Assembly (NCBI GenBank): GCA_030606505.1
Contig: JAUWGI010000040.1
Span: 1-6,953 of the forward strand
Reading direction: 5' to 3'
Origin: Deltaproteobacteria bacterium
Lineage (GTDB): Bacteria > Chloroflexota > Dehalococcoidia > Dehalococcoidales > BS750m-G39
Length of the DNA stretch: 6,953 nucleotides
Made by a program: the position numbers and the translations under genes. Below the pieces are notes generated by a model. The model had not been told where the DNA came from, did no database searches, and saw nothing but the letters and a program-made list of their open reading frames with translations. Below, piece by piece: positions 5,624-6,953 of the stretch. Position 1 is the first letter of the stretch. The number at the start of each line of letters is the position of its first letter.

Positions 5624-6808
5624 ATGCTACCTGATGAAAGGGGATACTTCGGAGACTACGGGGGGCAGTTTGTCCCTGAAACGCTGATGCCCGTCCTAGA
5701 TGAACTGGTAATCGCTTATAAAGAAGCCAAGGCTGATAAAGCCTTCTGGAGTGAGTTTGAGGCACTGTCCCATGACTATTCGGGGAGACCAACGCCGCTA
5801 TACTTGGCCGAAAGGCTGACCGAGCACAGCGGCGGCGCCCGGATTTTCCTCAAACGGGAAGACCTGGCTCACACCGGAGCCCATAAAATCAATAATGCTC
5901 TAGGGCAGGGCCTTCTCGCCCGGAGGATGGGAAAGCGCCGAATCATCGCCGAGACCGGAGCTGGACAACACGGTGTAGCGGCTGCTGCCGTCTGCACCAT
6001 GCTGGGGCTGGAGTGCATTGTCTACATGGGTGAGGAGGATATGCACCGCCAGTCCCTTAATGTTTTCCGCATGAGGCTGATGGGCGCCGAGGTTAGACCG
6101 GTATATGGAGGCAGCCGCACCCTGAAGGACGCCATCAATGAGGCGATAAGAGACTGGGTAACCAACCCCGATACCTACTATCTCTTGGGCTCGGTAGTCG
6201 GCCCCTATCCCTACCCCATGATGGTACGAGACTTCCAGTCGGTAATCGGTAAAGAAACCAGGCAGCAGATTCTGGATAAATCCGGCTGCCTCCCCGACTA
6301 TATCATCGCCTGCGTCGGCGGCGGCAGTAACGCCATCGGTATCTTTTACTCCTTTTTAAACGATAAGGAGGTCAAGCTCATCGGCGTGGAGGCGGCGGGG
6401 AGGGGGCTTAACACTATCGAACATGCCGCCCCGCTAATGGAGGGAACAGTCGGCGTACTCCACGGGACAAAATCCTATGTCCTCCAGACTAAAGATGGTC
6501 AGATTAGAGAGACGCACAGCATCTCCGCCGGGCTGGATTATCCCGGCGTCGGCCCTGAGCACAGCTATCTAAAGGACAGCGGGCGGGTGACTTATGTGGC
6601 GGTAACTGACCAGGAAGCCCTTGAGGGCTTTAAGTTGCTCTGCAAGACCGAGGGCATCGTCCCGGCTCTGGAACCAGCTCACGCCATATTTCATGCGGCT
6701 AAAATAGCAGGCTCACTGGAGAAGGAGCAAACCATCGTGGTCAACCTCTCCGGGCGTGGCGATAAATATATGGACATAGTAGCCCAGGTTCTGGTGATGA
6801 AGCTATGA
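5624..6808 (+). CDS. trpB: Tryptophan synthase beta subunit (TrpB1 type)
   Basis: TrpB condenses indole with L-serine to give L-tryptophan, using pyridoxal phosphate, in an alpha2-beta2 complex with TrpA. From ATG 5624 the protein is 394 residues, the normal size. It opens with the family signature [30 protein letters not shown] holds the PLP lysine (Lys88), AETGAGQHG the catalytic Glu111 (Salmonella Glu109), and [16 protein letters not shown] follows. GGGSNA is the phosphate loop (232-237). [15 protein letters not shown] contains the COMM-domain Asp305, [11 protein letters not shown] the Glu at 350, and SGRGDK the Ser that contacts the PLP ring nitrogen. These features and the adjacent trpA indicate the TrpA-dependent TrpB1 form, not the longer TrpB2. 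The residue after SGRGDK is Tyr instead of the usual Asp. An alternative ATG at 5621 adds one Met. It overlaps trpA as ATGA. Confidence 0.97.
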   Translation: MLPDERGYFGDYGGQFVPETLMPVLDELVIAYKEAKADKAFWSEFEALSHDYSGRPTPLYLAERLTEHSGGARIFLKREDLAHTGAHKINNALGQGLLARRMGKRRIIAETGAGQHGVAAAAVCTMLGLECIVYMGEEDMHRQSLNVFRMRLMGAEVRPVYGGSRTLKDAINEAIRDWVTNPDTYYLLGSVVGPYPYPMMVRDFQSVIGKETRQQILDKSGCLPDYIIACVGGGSNAIGIFYSFLNDKEVKLIGVEAAGRGLNTIEHAAPLMEGTVGVLHGTKSYVLQTKDGQIRETHSISAGLDYPGVGPEHSYLKDSGRVTYVAVTDQEALEGFKLLCKTEGIVPALEPAHAIFHAAKIAGSLEKEQTIVVNLSGRGDKYMDIVAQVLVMKL

Positions 6809-6953
6809 GCAAAATTGCTTCTGCCTTCAGCCAACCGGGGCATAAAGCTCTCATCGCCTATGTTACCGTAGGCTACCCCTCCGTTGAAGCTACTTTAAAG
6901 GTAGTCCCTCTCCTTGCCGATAGCGGCGCTGACATTGTGGAGCTGGGGATACC
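6805..6953 (+). CDS. trpA: Tryptophan synthase alpha subunit, N-terminal part (3' end outside window)
   Basis: TrpA splits indole-3-glycerol phosphate into indole and glyceraldehyde 3-phosphate, passing indole through a tunnel to TrpB. Forty-nine full codons are visible before the window ends. The protein starts [20 protein letters not shown] and continues with TVGYP, matching the first beta strand and the AGYP-type turn of the family TIM barrel. It ends in [11 protein letters not shown], where Glu46 is the catalytic acid equivalent to Salmonella Glu49. The ATG at 6805 overlaps the trpB stop as ATGA. GGTGA at 6793-6797 is a reasonable Shine-Dalgarno sequence 7 bases upstream. Translation is open to the window edge with no frameshift. 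The second active-site residue (Asp60 in Salmonella) lies beyond the edge. Confidence 0.95.
   Translation, partial: MSKIASAFSQPGHKALIAYVTVGYPSVEATLKVVPLLADSGADIVELGI

Overview
The window is a single, gap-free stretch of plus-strand core metabolism: a nine-gene run for chorismate synthesis followed by the two tryptophan synthase subunits. In order it holds the 3' end of a type I-beta DAHP synthase gene (aroF), then complete aroB, aroQ, aroA, aroK, aroE, aroC and trpB, and the first 50 codons of trpA. Together the aro genes supply all seven shikimate-pathway enzymes, from DAHP to chorismate. On the DNA they stand in reaction order 1-2-3-6-5-4-7, so the three middle steps are in reverse order.

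The layout strongly suggests one polycistronic operon. Six of the eight junctions overlap by 4 or 8 bases, five of them as ATGA and GTGA stop/start overlaps or close equivalents; aroE and aroC overlap by 26 bases. Only aroC and trpB are separated, by a gap of about 20 bases that holds a G-rich ribosome binding site. There is no gene-free stretch above that size. I saw no promoter, terminator, attenuator, RNA gene, mobile element, large repeat or CRISPR array. The promoter must lie upstream of position 1 and the transcript continues past position 6953.

The organism is a bacterium of moderate GC. The use of a type II (AroQ) dehydroquinase, a Bacillus/Thermotoga-like DAHP synthase, a short stand-alone shikimate kinase and an EPSP synthase that departs from the enterobacterial glyphosate loop fits a non-proteobacterial lineage. 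A Chloroflexota (Dehalococcoidia-like) source is my tentative guess from the overall flavour of the proteins and the compact aro cluster; this is inference and needs a database search.

Functionally, aroF to aroC turn erythrose-4-phosphate and phosphoenolpyruvate into chorismate, while trpBA perform only the last two half-reactions of tryptophan synthesis (indole-3-glycerol phosphate to indole to tryptophan). The genes joining chorismate to indole-3-glycerol phosphate (trpE, G, D, C, F) are not visible and may lie downstream or elsewhere. I found no convincing undescribed system here; the points worth a second look are the operon architecture, a few residue changes at conserved motif positions, and start-site choices.
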